A stretch of DNA of 64,000 nt from Virgibacillus sp. NKC19-16 (GCF_021560035.1 NZ_CP074373.1:3344001-3408000); one strand, 5' to 3'; shown: positions 13,312-23,053, numbered from the stretch's first letter. Program-made: numbers and translations. Notes: generated by a model not told the origin, from the sequence alone.

Positions 13312-14547
13312 TTATGCATACAACGGAAATCTATCTGTCAATGCCTTCACACGCTCTGCTGCTTCTTTTAATTTCCCTTCATCTTCATGATTTTTCAGTG
13401 TTAACGAAATAATGCCCGCGATTTCCTTCATTTCCGCTTCGCCAAACCCTCGTGACGTGACAGCTGCTGTTCCTATCCGGACACCGCTTGTTACAAATGG
13501 ACTTTCTGTATCAAACGGGATTGTATTTTTATTGGCAGTAATACCAATATCATCCAATACGTTCTCAGCCACTTTGCCTGTGAGTTCCAGTGGCGTTACA
13601 TCAACTAGGATTAAATGATTGTCCGTTCCACCTGAGACGACTCGTACACCTTCATTGTCCAATGCCTCACTAAGTACATGTGCATTTTCGATGATTTGCT
13701 TCGCATATGCTTTGAAGTCATCTGATAAAGCTTCCTTGAAGGCTGTTGCTTTGGCAGCGATAACATGCATCAATGGGCCGCCTTGGATCCCCGGAAATAC
13801 GGATTTATCAACTTTCTTTGCGTGTTCTTCTTTACATAAAATCACACCACCACGGGGACCGCGCAATGTTTTATGTGTGGTTGTCGTAACGAAATCAGCT
13901 TGTGGTACCGGATTTTGATGCAAGCCTGTTGCTACGAGCCCGGCAATATGTGCCATATCAACCATCAGATAGGCTCCAACTTCATCGGCGATTTTACGGA
14001 ATTTCGCGAAATCAATTTCACGAGGGTATGCGGTTGCCCCTGCGACAATTAATTTTGGCTTCACTTCTTTTGCTTTTTCCAAAACGGCATCATAGTCCAG
14101 CTGCTCGGTTTCTTTATCAACACCATAATCCTCAAAATTATAAAGTTTTCCACTAAAATTCACAGGGCTTCCATGTGTCAAGTGTCCACCATGATTCAGG
14201 TTCATCCCTAGAACTGTATCACCATATTCCAATGCGGCAGCATAGACTGCCATATTCGCCTGAGCACCGGAATGGGGTTGTACGTTAGCATGGTCCGCAC
14301 CGAAAAGTTCCCTCGCGCGATCACGTGCTATATTCTCAACAACATCCACATGTTCACACCCGCCGTAATATCTTTTTCCAGGATATCCTTCTGCATATTT
14401 ATTTGTTAAGACAGAACCCATTGCTTCCATTACCGCTTCTGATACAAAATTTTCGGATGCGATTAGCTCAATTTTCTCTTGCTGGCGTGTTCTTTCTGCT
14501 TCGATTGCCTTGAAAATTTCCGGATCTGTTTGCTTTACATGTTCCAT
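13312..14547 (-). CDS. glyA: Serine hydroxymethyltransferase
   Basis: PLP enzyme interconverting serine and glycine with tetrahydrofolate, the main source of one-carbon units. 411 residues with the PLP lysine Lys226 in [14 protein letters not shown], and the substrate region [16 protein letters not shown] at 50-65. ATG start behind TAGGAGG. Downstream of ywlG, as in B. subtilis. Confidence 0.98.
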   Translation of the reverse strand: MEHVKQTDPEIFKAIEAERTRQQEKIELIASENFVSEAVMEAMGSVLTNKYAEGYPGKRYYGGCEHVDVVENIARDRARELFGADHANVQPHSGAQANMAVYAAALEYGDTVLGMNLNHGGHLTHGSPVNFSGKLYNFEDYGVDKETEQLDYDAVLEKAKEVKPKLIVAGATAYPREIDFAKFRKIADEVGAYLMVDMAHIAGLVATGLHQNPVPQADFVTTTTHKTLRGPRGGVILCKEEHAKKVDKSVFPGIQGGPLMHVIAAKATAFKEALSDDFKAYAKQIIENAHVLSEALDNEGVRVVSGGTDNHLILVDVTPLELTGKVAENVLDDIGITANKNTIPFDTESPFVTSGVRIGTAAVTSRGFGEAEMKEIAGIISLTLKNHEDEGKLKEAAERVKALTDRFPLYA

Positions 14548-14613
14548 TTTGTAACCTCCTATGTATTTAAAATTTTATCAGCCGAAAGGAGACCGGAGCC
14601 TCCTCCTAAGCTA

Positions 14614-15174
14614 TCATGAATTACTATTTTCATAGTTTGCACGAACGCCCCCGATTAGTTTTGGACGTGTACGGGCTGACGCGACGCGGGCATTGCCAAT
14701 AAATCGCTGGTTGAAACGCAATGGAACGGCAACATGTTTGAGTTGCATCCCAATCATAGTTTCCCCAATATCAATACCTGCATCTGCTTTTACAGTTTCC
14801 ACAACAACCGGGTTTTCCATATTCTTGTAGGCATAAGAAGCCATTGATCCTCCTGCCTTTGGTACTGGAATGACGGAAACTTCTTCAAGCTGGTATTTCT
14901 GGCTGATTTCTTTTTCCATCACTAAAGCCCGGTTTATGTGTTCGCAAGCTTGGAAGACGAGGTTCACACCTGTTTGTTGCTGCAACTTTTTCATAGCGTC
15001 AAATAGTATAGAAGCAACTTCTTCACTACCTGACGTTCCAATGTTTTTGCCGATAACCTCGCTTGTAGAACAACCAATAACAAAAAGGTCGCCCACCTTT
15101 AAATAGTCACCGCTGACCCATTCGTCCACGACCCTCTCTATATCCTGACGTGCATTCCGGTTAGCATCTACCAT
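14614..15174 (-). CDS. ywlG: UPF0340/TIGR01440 family protein YwlG
   Basis: A 186-residue cytosolic protein of the YwlG family, recognised by GDLFVIGCSTSEVIGKNIGT and VNLVFQACEHINRALVME. Function is unknown. It is usually found beside glyA, as here. B. subtilis has rpiB (ywlF) between ywlE and ywlG; that gene is missing in this window, leaving an 85-base gap. Ribosome site GGGGGTGAGG before the ATG. Confidence 0.88.
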   Translation of the reverse strand: MVDANRNARQDIERVVDEWVSGDYLKVGDLFVIGCSTSEVIGKNIGTSGSEEVASILFDAMKKLQQQTGVNLVFQACEHINRALVMEKEISQKYQLEEVSVIPVPKAGGSMASYAYKNMENPVVVETVKADAGIDIGETMIGMQLKHVAVPLRFNQRFIGNARVASARTRPKLIGGVRANYENSNS

Positions 15175-15259
15175 AAGTCCTCACCCCCAAATTTCGTAAA
15201 AGCGCTTAATCCTATTATGCATTAAATCGTCCAAATTTTATAGGGGTATTTGTCTTCCT

Positions 15260-15865
15260 TCACTGCTCCAATTTTTTCTTTAATAAGTCCGTATATTTGT
15301 CCATCTCTCTCAGGGTTTCCTGATAAATTCTTAAATCGCCACCGAACGGATCGGAAATATCATAATTAATAAGGCTCGCTTCCAATCGCTTAATACGGGC
15401 TAAATCATCACTTAGATGTTCTTCTAATTTCTGATCCAGCAGTGTATTATCAAGCTTGTGCTGATTCTTTTGGATAAATATGGATCGCTTTTCCTCATAA
15501 TCAGAATAGGCTTGCTTTAATTCATTCCATATCTTTTTATCAGCTTCGGAAACGTATTCCTTTAAGGTAAAATACTTATCCTGAAAATTCGGATATTCCA
15601 TGATAAGTGATTGCTTATGCTGAGTGGTCATTGTTAAAATAATATCTGCCCAATGCAACAGCTTGTTGGTTACAGGTTGGGAAAAGTGATTCATTTTGAT
15701 ATCTTTTTCCTGCAATGCTTGTATTGCATTTTGATTGGCACGCTGATTTTCCCCGGCAAAAATACCCGCAGACTGCACCTCTGCTTCAGGCATTTTATCC
15801 CTTACAAGAGCCTCAGCCATCGGACTCCGGCACGTATTCCCTGTACAGACAAACAAAATCTTCAT
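15260..15865 (-). CDS. ywlE: Protein-arginine phosphatase YwlE (LMW phosphatase family) with central insertion
   Basis: YwlE removes phosphate from phosphoarginine made by McsB and so counters ClpCP targeting. The phosphate loop CTGNTCRS is at 7-14, with Thr11, the residue that selects arginine over tyrosine phosphate. The general acid is Asp172 in DPFGG (172-176). The protein has 201 residues against about 150 in B. subtilis; the extra 50 or so lie between KEYV (103-105) and DPFGG and form a highly charged, probably helical segment (about 106-168). The core motifs are intact, so the enzyme is probably active. It is followed by ywlG without rpiB. Confidence 0.88.
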   Translation of the reverse strand: MKILFVCTGNTCRSPMAEALVRDKMPEAEVQSAGIFAGENQRANQNAIQALQEKDIKMNHFSQPVTNKLLHWADIILTMTTQHKQSLIMEYPNFQDKYFTLKEYVSEADKKIWNELKQAYSDYEEKRSIFIQKNQHKLDNTLLDQKLEEHLSDDLARIKRLEASLINYDISDPFGGDLRIYQETLREMDKYTDLLKKKLEQ

Positions 15866-16059
15866 ATGTGAACCTCCGTTAAATAACTCTAGCTTAAATA
15901 TACCATAGATACGTGTACATTGTCAGAAAAAATGGAGGTGGTTTCATGTGGCAATTTTAAATAGCGAATTGCGCACCGTTTAGGCAAGCGCGTTAAACTC
16001 AACCACCAACAAAAAAGCTGATCCCATGTCTAAACAAGAAATCAACCCACTATTTCAAT

Positions 16060-16614
16060 TCACCCAAACAACAACAGCAAGCCGAATCCGCATAAAATAC
16101 TGCCACCCAATATTTCACTATATGCACCTAGTAATCCATGCACTTTTCTGCCCAGCAGCATTCCTGCCCATGAGAGGGCGGTGCTCAAAGCGCCAAACAG
16201 AAATAATGCAAGCGCAGTTTTGACACCTGATATACCAAGGCTTAATCCAACAGAAAAGCTGTCTATACTGACACTGAATGCTAAGAAAAAAAGTCCAATG
16301 CCAATAGGCTGAATAATTTTTTTTGCATTATGATTAAACGCGGAAAAGAGCATTTGGGCACCAATACCGAACAGTAAAAGGCCCCCTGCTACGGTGGTAA
16401 AGTTGCCGATTTGAGTAGAGATTACTTGTCCAAGAATGATCCCTGCAAACGGCATGATAATGTGGAATAATCCGATGATGAGGCCGATAAATGCAATTCG
16501 TTTCAGGCGCAGCCGTTGCATGCCGAGCCCGAGACTTACGGAAAATGCATCCATCCCTAGTGCAAACGCCATAAATAATAGGGAAATTAATTCAGCGATG
16601 TAATAATCCGGCAT
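16060..16614 (-). CDS. mntP: Manganese efflux pump MntP
   Basis: Six membrane helices arranged as two repeats, with the paired metal motifs GMDAFSVSLGLG and SIDSFSVGLSLG. The ATG at 16614 lies seven bases after AAGGAGG; an earlier ATG at 16635 is inside the region before that site. It is the YwlD position of B. subtilis, between ywlE and ywlC. The 50-base upstream gap is too short for a yybP-ykoY manganese riboswitch, so it is probably read from ywlC. Confidence 0.9.
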   Translation of the reverse strand: MPDYYIAELISLLFMAFALGMDAFSVSLGLGMQRLRLKRIAFIGLIIGLFHIIMPFAGIILGQVISTQIGNFTTVAGGLLLFGIGAQMLFSAFNHNAKKIIQPIGIGLFFLAFSVSIDSFSVGLSLGISGVKTALALFLFGALSTALSWAGMLLGRKVHGLLGAYSEILGGSILCGFGLLLLFG

Positions 16615-16686
16615 CCAACATCCTCCTTGTGACATGCTTCTAAACTATATGCATGTCCAGCGCGGAATATGAATGCGTACACGTTA

Positions 16687-17700
16687 TCATATATAGACGC
16701 TTGCGGCTTTTTTCAACCGGTTCATAATGGCTTGGCCAATCCCCTCTTCCGGGAAAGCCTCACATAAAATAATATCCACATCGCCTTCCTTAAACGTCCG
16801 CAATGCTTCGTATAAATGGGAAGCAATTTCGGGCAAACCCCAACCTAGTGCAATTATGTTATCCACTTTTAGGAGCTGCGTGGTCCTCGTACTGGCAATC
16901 ACACCAATCCGGCGGTCGTTCTTCTGCTCCTCATCAATAATTTGCTGCATTTTTGCGTAGCCACCTTCCACCAACCATAACGGGACTTCCGGTGAATAAT
17001 GCTTGTACTTCATTCCGGGTGAGGCCGGCTGATCACCTGCGATTGTCGGATCTATCATGATACTACCGACAACAGTTTCCAGTTGTTCCTTCGTTATACC
17101 ACCTGGCCTGAGAATAATGGGTATTTCATTTGTACAATCTATGACGGTTGATTCTACCCCAACCCCTGTAGGACCCGCGTCGAGTATACCAGCAATTTTC
17201 CCTTGCAAATCTGCCCAGACATGATTACCTGTCGTCGGGCTGGGTTTTCCGGAAATATTTGCGCTTGGGGCAGCAATTGGTATATCACTTTCTGTTAGTA
17301 ACTGACATGCAACGGGATGATCAGGAATTCTCACTCCAATTGTGGATAAACCTGCTGTTACATTTTCCACGCAAGTTCCATTGCTAGGCAGTACAAACGT
17401 TAAAGGCCCTGGCGCAAACACACCAATCAACTTATCCACAAATGGTGGATAAGTATCCACAACCCTTGTTAATTGATTTTTGGTTGCAACATGGGCAATT
17501 AGTGGATTATCTTGCGGTCGGCCTTTTGCCTCGAAAATTTTAGAGACTGCAGCCGCGTTTGTTGCATCTGCCCCTAATCCGTATACCGTTTCTGTGGGAA
17601 AGGCCACGGTAGAACCGCTTTTTAGTAGTTCAGCAGCCCCTTTAATTGCTTTTTGATTATATAAATAGTTATTTTTTAAATTCCAACGTATCGTTTCCAT
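16687..17700 (-). CDS. ywlC: Threonylcarbamoyl-AMP synthase (Sua5 type)
   Basis: Makes threonylcarbamoyl-AMP from threonine, bicarbonate and ATP, the first step of the t6A modification of tRNAs reading ANN codons. 337 residues: a YrdC catalytic domain (about 15-205, motif FPTETVYGLGAD at 34-45, and SANISGKPSPTTG) followed by the Sua5 C-terminal domain. Full family length for the long Sua5 form. Confidence 0.95.
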   Translation of the reverse strand: METIRWNLKNNYLYNQKAIKGAAELLKSGSTVAFPTETVYGLGADATNAAAVSKIFEAKGRPQDNPLIAHVATKNQLTRVVDTYPPFVDKLIGVFAPGPLTFVLPSNGTCVENVTAGLSTIGVRIPDHPVACQLLTESDIPIAAPSANISGKPSPTTGNHVWADLQGKIAGILDAGPTGVGVESTVIDCTNEIPIILRPGGITKEQLETVVGSIMIDPTIAGDQPASPGMKYKHYSPEVPLWLVEGGYAKMQQIIDEEQKNDRRIGVIASTRTTQLLKVDNIIALGWGLPEIASHLYEALRTFKEGDVDIILCEAFPEEGIGQAIMNRLKKAASVYI

Positions 17701-17764
17701 TCCATGTTCCCTCTTTTCTACTCTATATTTTAGTCGATCAGGGGTTTTTTCGCAAAAACTTATT

Positions 17765-17800
17765 AAAAAAAATAGCCTGTGACATTTTATCCACAGGCTA
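17765..17800 (-). terminator. Terminator after the GNAT-like gene
   Basis: Stem TAGCCTGTG / CACAGGCTA (17773-17800) followed on the minus strand by eight T (complement of 17765-17772). Separates the GNAT-like gene from ywlC. Confidence 0.85.
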
Positions 17801-17908
17801 ACCCTTCATAAGTACTGGATTTCATCCGATCATTCATATACTTATACACAAATCATCTAGTTTACTAACAAGTTACCAACAAGCTCCTGTTAATAATGTG
17901 CATATCTA

Positions 17909-18310
17909 TTATGAAACATTGTATGTCCACCAATTTCCTTCCTTCTGATTAGGCTTGCCAACAGATACTTTCTCTTTCTGTGGATGAAATTGTAAAGCTT
18001 CCAGCAACATATCCACAACAGGTTGGTGACTCTGCACATATACCTTTTTTGCATGCTGTTCTTTTGCCAAATTCAAGATAGATTCAAGCAGAACCGGTAA
18101 TTTGGCAGCTTCCGCCTTCGTAATATAAAGTTGTTTTAGCCAGTAGACACCTTCATCTACCCGCTCTAAAGAAAAACATCCTTGTATTTGCTCCTCTATT
18201 TCTACGACATAGCCCGACTCGATCAACCCTTCTTTATTTACATTCTGATTATTTTCCAAAAAATGGCCCAATTTTTCCGCTGGTGCACGATGTGCTGAGA
18301 TTAAATTCAT
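17909..18310 (-). CDS. GNAT-like domain protein
   Basis: 133 residues. The order of elements, a strand pair (YVVEIEEQIQGCFSLERV), a helix beginning AKLPVLLESILNLAKEQ and a late strand (KVYVQSHQPVVDMLLEAL), fits a reduced GNAT acyltransferase fold, but the usual acetyl-CoA loop Q/RxxGxG/A is not recognisable, so activity is doubtful. Position between spoIIR and ywlC corresponds to ywlB/ywlA of B. subtilis. GAGGTG precedes the ATG at 18310 by six bases; the GTG at 18319 lies in that site. Confidence 0.6.
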   Translation of the reverse strand: MNLISAHRAPAEKLGHFLENNQNVNKEGLIESGYVVEIEEQIQGCFSLERVDEGVYWLKQLYITKAEAAKLPVLLESILNLAKEQHAKKVYVQSHQPVVDMLLEALQFHPQKEKVSVGKPNQKEGNWWTYNVS

Positions 18311-18378
18311 GCTTTTCACCTCTATTATTTTTGATAGTTTCCTTATCTTTCTATCATCCTATGCACGGACGCACTACT

Positions 18379-19002
18379 CTATGACCAGTCAAACCATTCA
18401 AATAGAAAAAATTTTACCTCTGCTTCTTCGGCTTCCGCTTCCTCTTCCTCTACTTCATCCGTCTCTTCTGCAGCAACACTCGTCCCACCTTCGAAATCCA
18501 GGAAGCATAGAGGTGGGAATAGTACGCACCACCAATTATCACCTTGTCCCTCGCCGATCGTAATTAATACTGCTTCATATTCACCTGCCGGATATAAATA
18601 AGATCCATATAATTTCATGGGAAAAGATACATTCGAACCATATTCCACGTCAAAATTATAATCTGCATTTTCTTCCTGTAACACGTCTTCAATGATATCC
18701 TCTATCTCCGGGATACGCGATTCTATTAATGTTCTCGCTTCCTCAATATCGGTAATATGCGCAACCCACTCCGTAATTTCCGCATTTACATGATCACGAA
18801 CAGTTCGTTTTATCGCTTGATCTTCCTCACTATCACTATTTGCCAGAATACGGAGCCGGATCGCATCATCTGGAATGACTTGAACATCGTATTCGGAATT
18901 GGAATTGGAATCGGAATCAGACTGCTCACTGACCCCAGTATTCGGAAATGTAAAAAAGAATATTAAAAATATAAATGCAAAAAATACTAGTTTTTTCATC
19001 AT
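18379..19002 (-). CDS. spoIIR: Stage II sporulation protein R
   Basis: Signal protein made in the forespore and exported to the intermembrane space, where it triggers SpoIIGA to process pro-sigma-E. A signal peptide (about 1-25) precedes the conserved SpoIIR domain (AIRLRILANSDSEEDQAIKR, about 47-66, and FPMKLYGSYLYPAGEYEAVLI). The C-terminus has an acidic stretch of Glu and Ala (about 178-196) ending in a hydrophobic FFLFEWFDWS, an unusual tail. GAGGAGG stands seven bases before the ATG. A forespore-type promoter is seen upstream. Confidence 0.93.
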   Translation of the reverse strand: MMKKLVFFAFIFLIFFFTFPNTGVSEQSDSDSNSNSEYDVQVIPDDAIRLRILANSDSEEDQAIKRTVRDHVNAEITEWVAHITDIEEARTLIESRIPEIEDIIEDVLQEENADYNFDVEYGSNVSFPMKLYGSYLYPAGEYEAVLITIGEGQGDNWWCVLFPPLCFLDFEGGTSVAAEETDEVEEEEAEAEEAEVKFFLFEWFDWS

Positions 19003-19042
19003 GTTGGTTCCTCCTCAATCTTCCTCGATCTGATTTAATAAT

Positions 19043-19072
19043 CAGTATGGGCAGGAGGCGATGATTTTAAAC
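19043..19072 (-). promoter_or_regulatory. Candidate sigma-F promoter of spoIIR
   Basis: On the minus strand GTTTA (19068-19072), 15-base spacer, GCCCATACTG (19043-19052), close to the sigma-F/G pattern GyaTA-N15-GgnnAnAnTn. SpoIIR is a known sigma-F gene in B. subtilis. Assigned by eye. Confidence 0.45.
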
Positions 19073-19104
19073 TAGTATTCTAGTAATTAATTTTTGGCTG
19101 CTTA

Positions 19105-19338
19105 CTAAAAGATTGTTGCTTTTGACACAAAAGATATAAAAGGTTGAGAGCAGGGATTCGCTACGGAAATACATTCCGCTGATGTTGTGCTTACTGCCGC
19201 TAACCTATTAATAATCAATATTGAAAAAATCGAACCTCCTCACCAGAACGGCGATTATAGCAATACTTACGGTAAACAGTAACTATGTCGTCTTTTATAT
19301 CAACTGCGAAGATTTAAAAGCAGCAATCTTTACGAAAC
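19105..19338 (-). repeat. MITE-like element, copy D (internally deleted)
   Basis: Carries both termini of the repeat family: the end CTAAAAGATTGTTGCTTTTG at left and the complementary-type end with AACTGCGAAGATTTAAAAGC at right, but only about 234 nt long. The two large hairpin modules of the full copies are almost gone; a short remnant (GGAAATACA, AACGGCGATTATAGCA) remains. It occupies the spoIIR-prmC gap, which otherwise holds only the spoIIR promoter. Confidence 0.75.
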
Positions 19339-19354
19339 AAGCCAAGGTGTGTTT

Positions 19355-20209
19355 TCAACGGTTTCGTACTGTTATAATACGATCTTTCTTATTTATATCC
19401 TGAATGGTCTGGACTTCTGCCGCTGGAAAAGCCTTTTTCATAAGCGCTGAAACAGAAGCGCTCTGCTGATAACCTATCTCAAATGCAAGGTAACCATGTT
19501 TTTTGATTACCTGCTGTGATTGTTCGATAATCTTTTTATAGGCAGCTAACCCATTCTCATCTGCGAATAAGGCAAGTCCCGGATCGAAGTTTTTTACCGT
19601 GTCCGAGAGATTTGCCGCGTCCCTTTTTGCAATGTACGGTGGATTCGATACGATGATGTCAGCTTGTATATGTTGATCGATTAATGGTTGCAGGAAATCA
19701 CCATGCAAAAAAGTTACTTCTGCATCAAGCTGATTGGCGTTTTGGGAAGCAATTTCCAGCGCTTCTTTTGAAATATCTGTTGCGTACACGGTTGCGTCTG
19801 GGACCTCAAGCGCAAGTGTGATTGCTATAATGCCGCTCCCTGTGCCGATATCAACGATGACCGATTGCTTGTCTTTTTGCCCCGCTAGATTTATCACGTG
19901 CTGGACCAGCTCTTCCGTTTCCGGCCTAGGGATGAGTACATTTTCATTAATAGAAAATGGCCGCCCGTAAAACGATTCCTGCCCCGTGAGATGCTGAACC
20001 GGGACACCAGTCAAAGCATGCTTGTGGATATCAGCTTGGAACGTTTCAATCACAGCTTGCGGGATCAATTCCTGCATCATCGTGAAAAATTTGGAACGGG
20101 AAACATGTAAGTGATGCTGTAGCAATATCTCAGCCACTTTTGTTTCACGGTTATGTTTTTCTAAAAAAAGAGAAGCCCGGTTGAGGACTTCATATTGTTT
20201 GAGACTCAT
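19355..20209 (-). CDS. prmC: Release factor glutamine methyltransferase
   Basis: Methylates the GGQ glutamine of release factors. 284 residues with an N-terminal helical release-factor-binding domain, the SAM motif VDIGTGSGIIAITLAL and the catalytic NPPY (DIIVSNPPYIAKRDA). The ATG at 20209 follows the prfA stop by one base and has AGGTGA at good spacing; a GTG at 20218 inside prfA is less likely. Translational coupling to its substrate gene prfA is expected. Confidence 0.95.
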   Translation of the reverse strand: MSLKQYEVLNRASLFLEKHNRETKVAEILLQHHLHVSRSKFFTMMQELIPQAVIETFQADIHKHALTGVPVQHLTGQESFYGRPFSINENVLIPRPETEELVQHVINLAGQKDKQSVIVDIGTGSGIIAITLALEVPDATVYATDISKEALEIASQNANQLDAEVTFLHGDFLQPLIDQHIQADIIVSNPPYIAKRDAANLSDTVKNFDPGLALFADENGLAAYKKIIEQSQQVIKKHGYLAFEIGYQQSASVSALMKKAFPAAEVQTIQDINKKDRIITVRNR

Positions 20210-20210
20210 T

Positions 20211-21281
20211 TTATTCACCTATTTGTTCCAATTTCTTTGTTTGTTCTTCCAGCAACAAGGCATCAATAAATTCTTCCAGTTTCCCCTGCAGGATTTGATC
20301 AAGCCTTTGAATGGTTAACCCAATACGGTGGTCTGTCACACGATTTTGCGGAAAATTATAGGTGCGAATCCGCTCAGAGCGGTCGCCTGTGCCAACGGCT
20401 GATTTTCTGTTTTCATCATATTCCGCCTGTGCTTCCTGTTGATACATGTCATAAATACGGGCCCGAAGCACCTTCATCGCTTTTTCTTTGTTTTTAATTT
20501 GTGATTTTTCATCCTGGATGGACACAACAACTCCGGTCGGCTCATGGGTTAGGCGCACTGCTGACATCGTCGTATTTACACTTTGTCCACCAGGGCCACT
20601 TGAGGCAAATGTGTCAACACGAATATCTTTTTCATGGATATCGACCTCTACATCTTCCGCTTCAGGCAAAATAGCGACTGTCGCTGTTGATGTATGGATT
20701 CTACCACCGGATTCTGTCTCAGGAACGCGTTGAACACGATGCGCTCCATTTTCGTATTTTAATTTGGAATAAGCACCAGTTCCGCTGATCATAAAAACAA
20801 TCTCTTTATAGCCGCCGACGCCTGTCGAGCTAGCTTCCATTACTTCCGTCTTCCAACCATGATGCTCCGCAAAGCGGGAATACATGCGAAACAGATCCCC
20901 GGCAAATAACGCAGCCTCATCGCCGCCCGCTGCACCGCGGATTTCCATAAACACGTTTTTATCATCATTCGGATCTTTCGGAAGCATTAATACTTTCATC
21001 TTCTCTTCAAGATCTTCCTTGGATTGTGTGAGTTCAGTGATCTCAGCCTTCACCATCTCTTCCATCTCATCATCCAAGCTGTCTTCCTGCATCTCTTTCG
21101 CATCTTTTAACTGAGAATTTACATCTTTATATTCACGATAGGCCTGCACAACATCCTCAAGGCCCGACTGTTCCTTCGAATATTCACGTAGTTTTGTTGT
21201 ATCACTTATAATGTCAGGATCACTAAGCATTTCATTTAATTTATCATAACGATCTTCCAATGTTTGTAAACGTTCTAACAT
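20211..21281 (-). CDS. prfA: Peptide chain release factor 1
   Basis: Recognises UAA and UAG and releases the peptide. 356 residues: N-terminal helices, the codon-recognition region [14 protein letters not shown] (186-199) and the catalytic GGQ at 231-233 ([12 protein letters not shown]). The frame stays open to 21380, but that extension lies in AT-rich non-coding sequence; the ATG at 21281 with ribosome site AGAGGTG gives the family start [12 protein letters not shown]. First gene of prfA-prmC. Confidence 0.97.
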   Translation of the reverse strand: MLERLQTLEDRYDKLNEMLSDPDIISDTTKLREYSKEQSGLEDVVQAYREYKDVNSQLKDAKEMQEDSLDDEMEEMVKAEITELTQSKEDLEEKMKVLMLPKDPNDDKNVFMEIRGAAGGDEAALFAGDLFRMYSRFAEHHGWKTEVMEASSTGVGGYKEIVFMISGTGAYSKLKYENGAHRVQRVPETESGGRIHTSTATVAILPEAEDVEVDIHEKDIRVDTFASSGPGGQSVNTTMSAVRLTHEPTGVVVSIQDEKSQIKNKEKAMKVLRARIYDMYQQEAQAEYDENRKSAVGTGDRSERIRTYNFPQNRVTDHRIGLTIQRLDQILQGKLEEFIDALLLEEQTKKLEQIGE

Positions 21282-21372
21282 AACGAACACCTCTTTTTCG
21301 ATTAACAGTATAATTATAATATACTCGAGGGTGGAGGTCAAAGTTAATTGGGTTGCTGGGATGGCGGGGTGG

Positions 21373-21600
21373 TTCGACACTGGGTGCGCTTAGTTCGGCT
21401 TTCACGGCATTCGGTTCCGCTTTCGATGTACTGGCTTCGGCTTTCGCGTCACCCGGTTCGGCTTTCGTTGCGCTTGCTTCAGCCTTCACGCCACACGGTT
21501 CGGCTTTCGTTGCACTTACTTCAGCTTTCACGGCACTCCGTTCGGCTTTCAGCGCTCTTGCTTTGGCATCCAACCCAGTCCGGTTCAGCTTTCACATTTT
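21373..21600. repeat. 21-nt period degenerate tandem repeat, tract 2
   Basis: Units opening with TTCGGCTTTC recur at 21373, 21394, 21415, 21436, 21457, 21478, 21499, 21520, 21541 and 21562 (exact 21-nt steps), then 21584. The second half of each unit varies (ACGGCATTCGG, GCGTCACCCGG, GTTGCGCTTGC). The tract ends on the stop codon of the NERD gene and starts about 90 bases upstream of prfA. Both strands have long open frames through it (Lys-Ala-Glu or Ser-Ala-Phe repeats), a consequence of the period rather than evidence of a protein. Confidence 0.88.
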
Positions 21601-22579
21601 AATTATTCCAGTTGCTGTTAAATTTCAACTCATACAACCGGGTACTTTTTTCTCCTATTCTAATAAAATCTTCCTTTTTTAAAAGCCCTTTGACAACATA
21701 TGGTGATTCCACCTGCAAAAATTCCCTTGCGTCTCCGTTGGATATTCTATCACCAATTAATAGTTTATAATCAATCAATGTCGGCATGTGTGCTTTTATT
21801 GATCCATATTTACATGTACAGCAAAGCCATTTTCTTTTATCTCTGACCATTGGCACCGCACCACATTTCGGACAGAAAACTCCCTTCATCAATTCATTTT
21901 TGGTTATGCGAAATCGATCCAATATACTTTTATCTTTTGGTTTATGTGCCGCCACCAAACGTTTGGCCAGATTCATAAGCGGCTCTTTTTCCATATAAGT
22001 CACAGCGGATTTTTTGCTTAAAGCCTCTATTTTAAAGTATAGGTCATTTTTATGAATAACTTCTTTTGGGATAAGGTTTTGAGAAGTTGTAGATTTGATG
22101 ATCGTGCTGGGAAAACTGATTACGACGAAAAAATTGATGGGGATTTCAATATCATATTGCAGGCGGAGCCATCTTTGCAAACGATGTCTTTGAAGCTTTG
22201 CTTGCGGGATAGGGTTATCAAAGCCTTCTTCATTGTTTTCATCACCGATACGCGTTACCTGTCCATTTTCACCGAATATAACAGTGCCATACCAATTTTT
22301 TACCTCCAAAATAAGAATGTACGTTGTAGACAAAATAAGTGTATCAATTTGAAAATACCCTTGCTCATCCGCTATCCGGAGGTTATGCAATATGAAGTAT
22401 TTCTGTTCATCTAAAAATCGTAAAGGGTATGCGATTTCTTTTTCACCTTTTACCCCCGTTCGCTTATTTTTTAAACTTTTTTGTACACTACCTTTCTCCG
22501 GATGCATTGGGATCAACCTTCGATCCAGTGCTTCCAGCTGCCACAATTCCAGTGATTTTTCATATTTCTTTACAATCAT
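21599..22579 (-). CDS. NERD domain protein with C-terminal zinc ribbon
   Basis: 326 residues. The nuclease-related domain spans about 40-160 with Gly45-Glu46, the QID motif at 77-79 and the ILEVKNW strand with Glu92 and Lys94, the pattern of the restriction-endonuclease-like fold. A zinc ribbon follows (CPKC at 236-239 and CCTC at 253-256). NERD proteins in bacilli are of unknown function; DNA processing is a reasonable guess. It is an insertion between prfA and tdk relative to B. subtilis and is flanked on both sides by the same family of 21-nt repeats. AAAGGGAGTG ribosome site before the ATG. Confidence 0.85.
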   Translation of the reverse strand: MIVKKYEKSLELWQLEALDRRLIPMHPEKGSVQKSLKNKRTGVKGEKEIAYPLRFLDEQKYFILHNLRIADEQGYFQIDTLILSTTYILILEVKNWYGTVIFGENGQVTRIGDENNEEGFDNPIPQAKLQRHRLQRWLRLQYDIEIPINFFVVISFPSTIIKSTTSQNLIPKEVIHKNDLYFKIEALSKKSAVTYMEKEPLMNLAKRLVAAHKPKDKSILDRFRITKNELMKGVFCPKCGAVPMVRDKRKWLCCTCKYGSIKAHMPTLIDYKLLIGDRISNGDAREFLQVESPYVVKGLLKKEDFIRIGEKSTRLYELKFNSNWNN

Positions 22580-22799
22580 AGCTTCACTCCCTTTTACATT
22601 GATTTTGTTTCGCTACTAGATTCGACAGTATCTATTCATATTCCTTTTTTATTTTTAAAATAGCATTTTTGATAAAAATTTTACTTGAAAATTAAATTTT
22701 GAAGACGTAATAGAACATAAATAGTAATCGGAGGGGATTGATTCAGGATTATGTTAGTCAGTTCGGGTTAGCAATTGCTCTGAGGATTCGCTCTTTCAG

Positions 22800-23028
22800 T
22801 TCGGCATTCGATGTATTTTCTTCGGCTTTCACGCAACTTAGTTCAGCTTTCGGAGCATTTACTTCGGCATTCAATTCAACTGCTTCGGCTTTCACGGCAT
22901 TGAGTTCGGCATTCGGCCTCCGCTTCGGGTTTCACTGCACTCCGTTCGGCTTTCGCGTCACCCGGTTCGGCTTTCAGCGCACTGACTTCGGCTTTCGCAT
23001 CATCCTGTTCGGCATTCCCCAAAATGCA
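22800..23028. repeat. 21-nt period degenerate tandem repeat, tract 3
   Basis: TTCGGC-type units start at 22800, 22821, 22842, 22863, 22884, 22905, 22924, 22945, 22966, 22987 and 23008; all steps are 21 except one of 19. Same unit family and orientation as tract 2 on the other side of the NERD gene. It fills the gap between the NERD gene start and the tdk terminator; 22580-22799 is AT-rich and holds nothing else recognisable beyond the NERD promoter region. Confidence 0.88.
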
Positions 23029-23053
23029 CCTCCTCAGCCACAACTATCCCACT

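Noticed and set aside
16636-16690. yybP-ykoY manganese riboswitch before mntP
   Set aside because: The gap is only about 70 bases from the ywlC stop, too short for the aptamer, and no motif is seen.
21244-21573. 109-codon minus-strand frame with Lys-Ala-Glu repeats overlapping the prfA start
   Set aside because: It is the translation of the 21-nt repeat; the period of seven codons keeps all frames open. No ribosome site, and it overlaps prfA in another frame.
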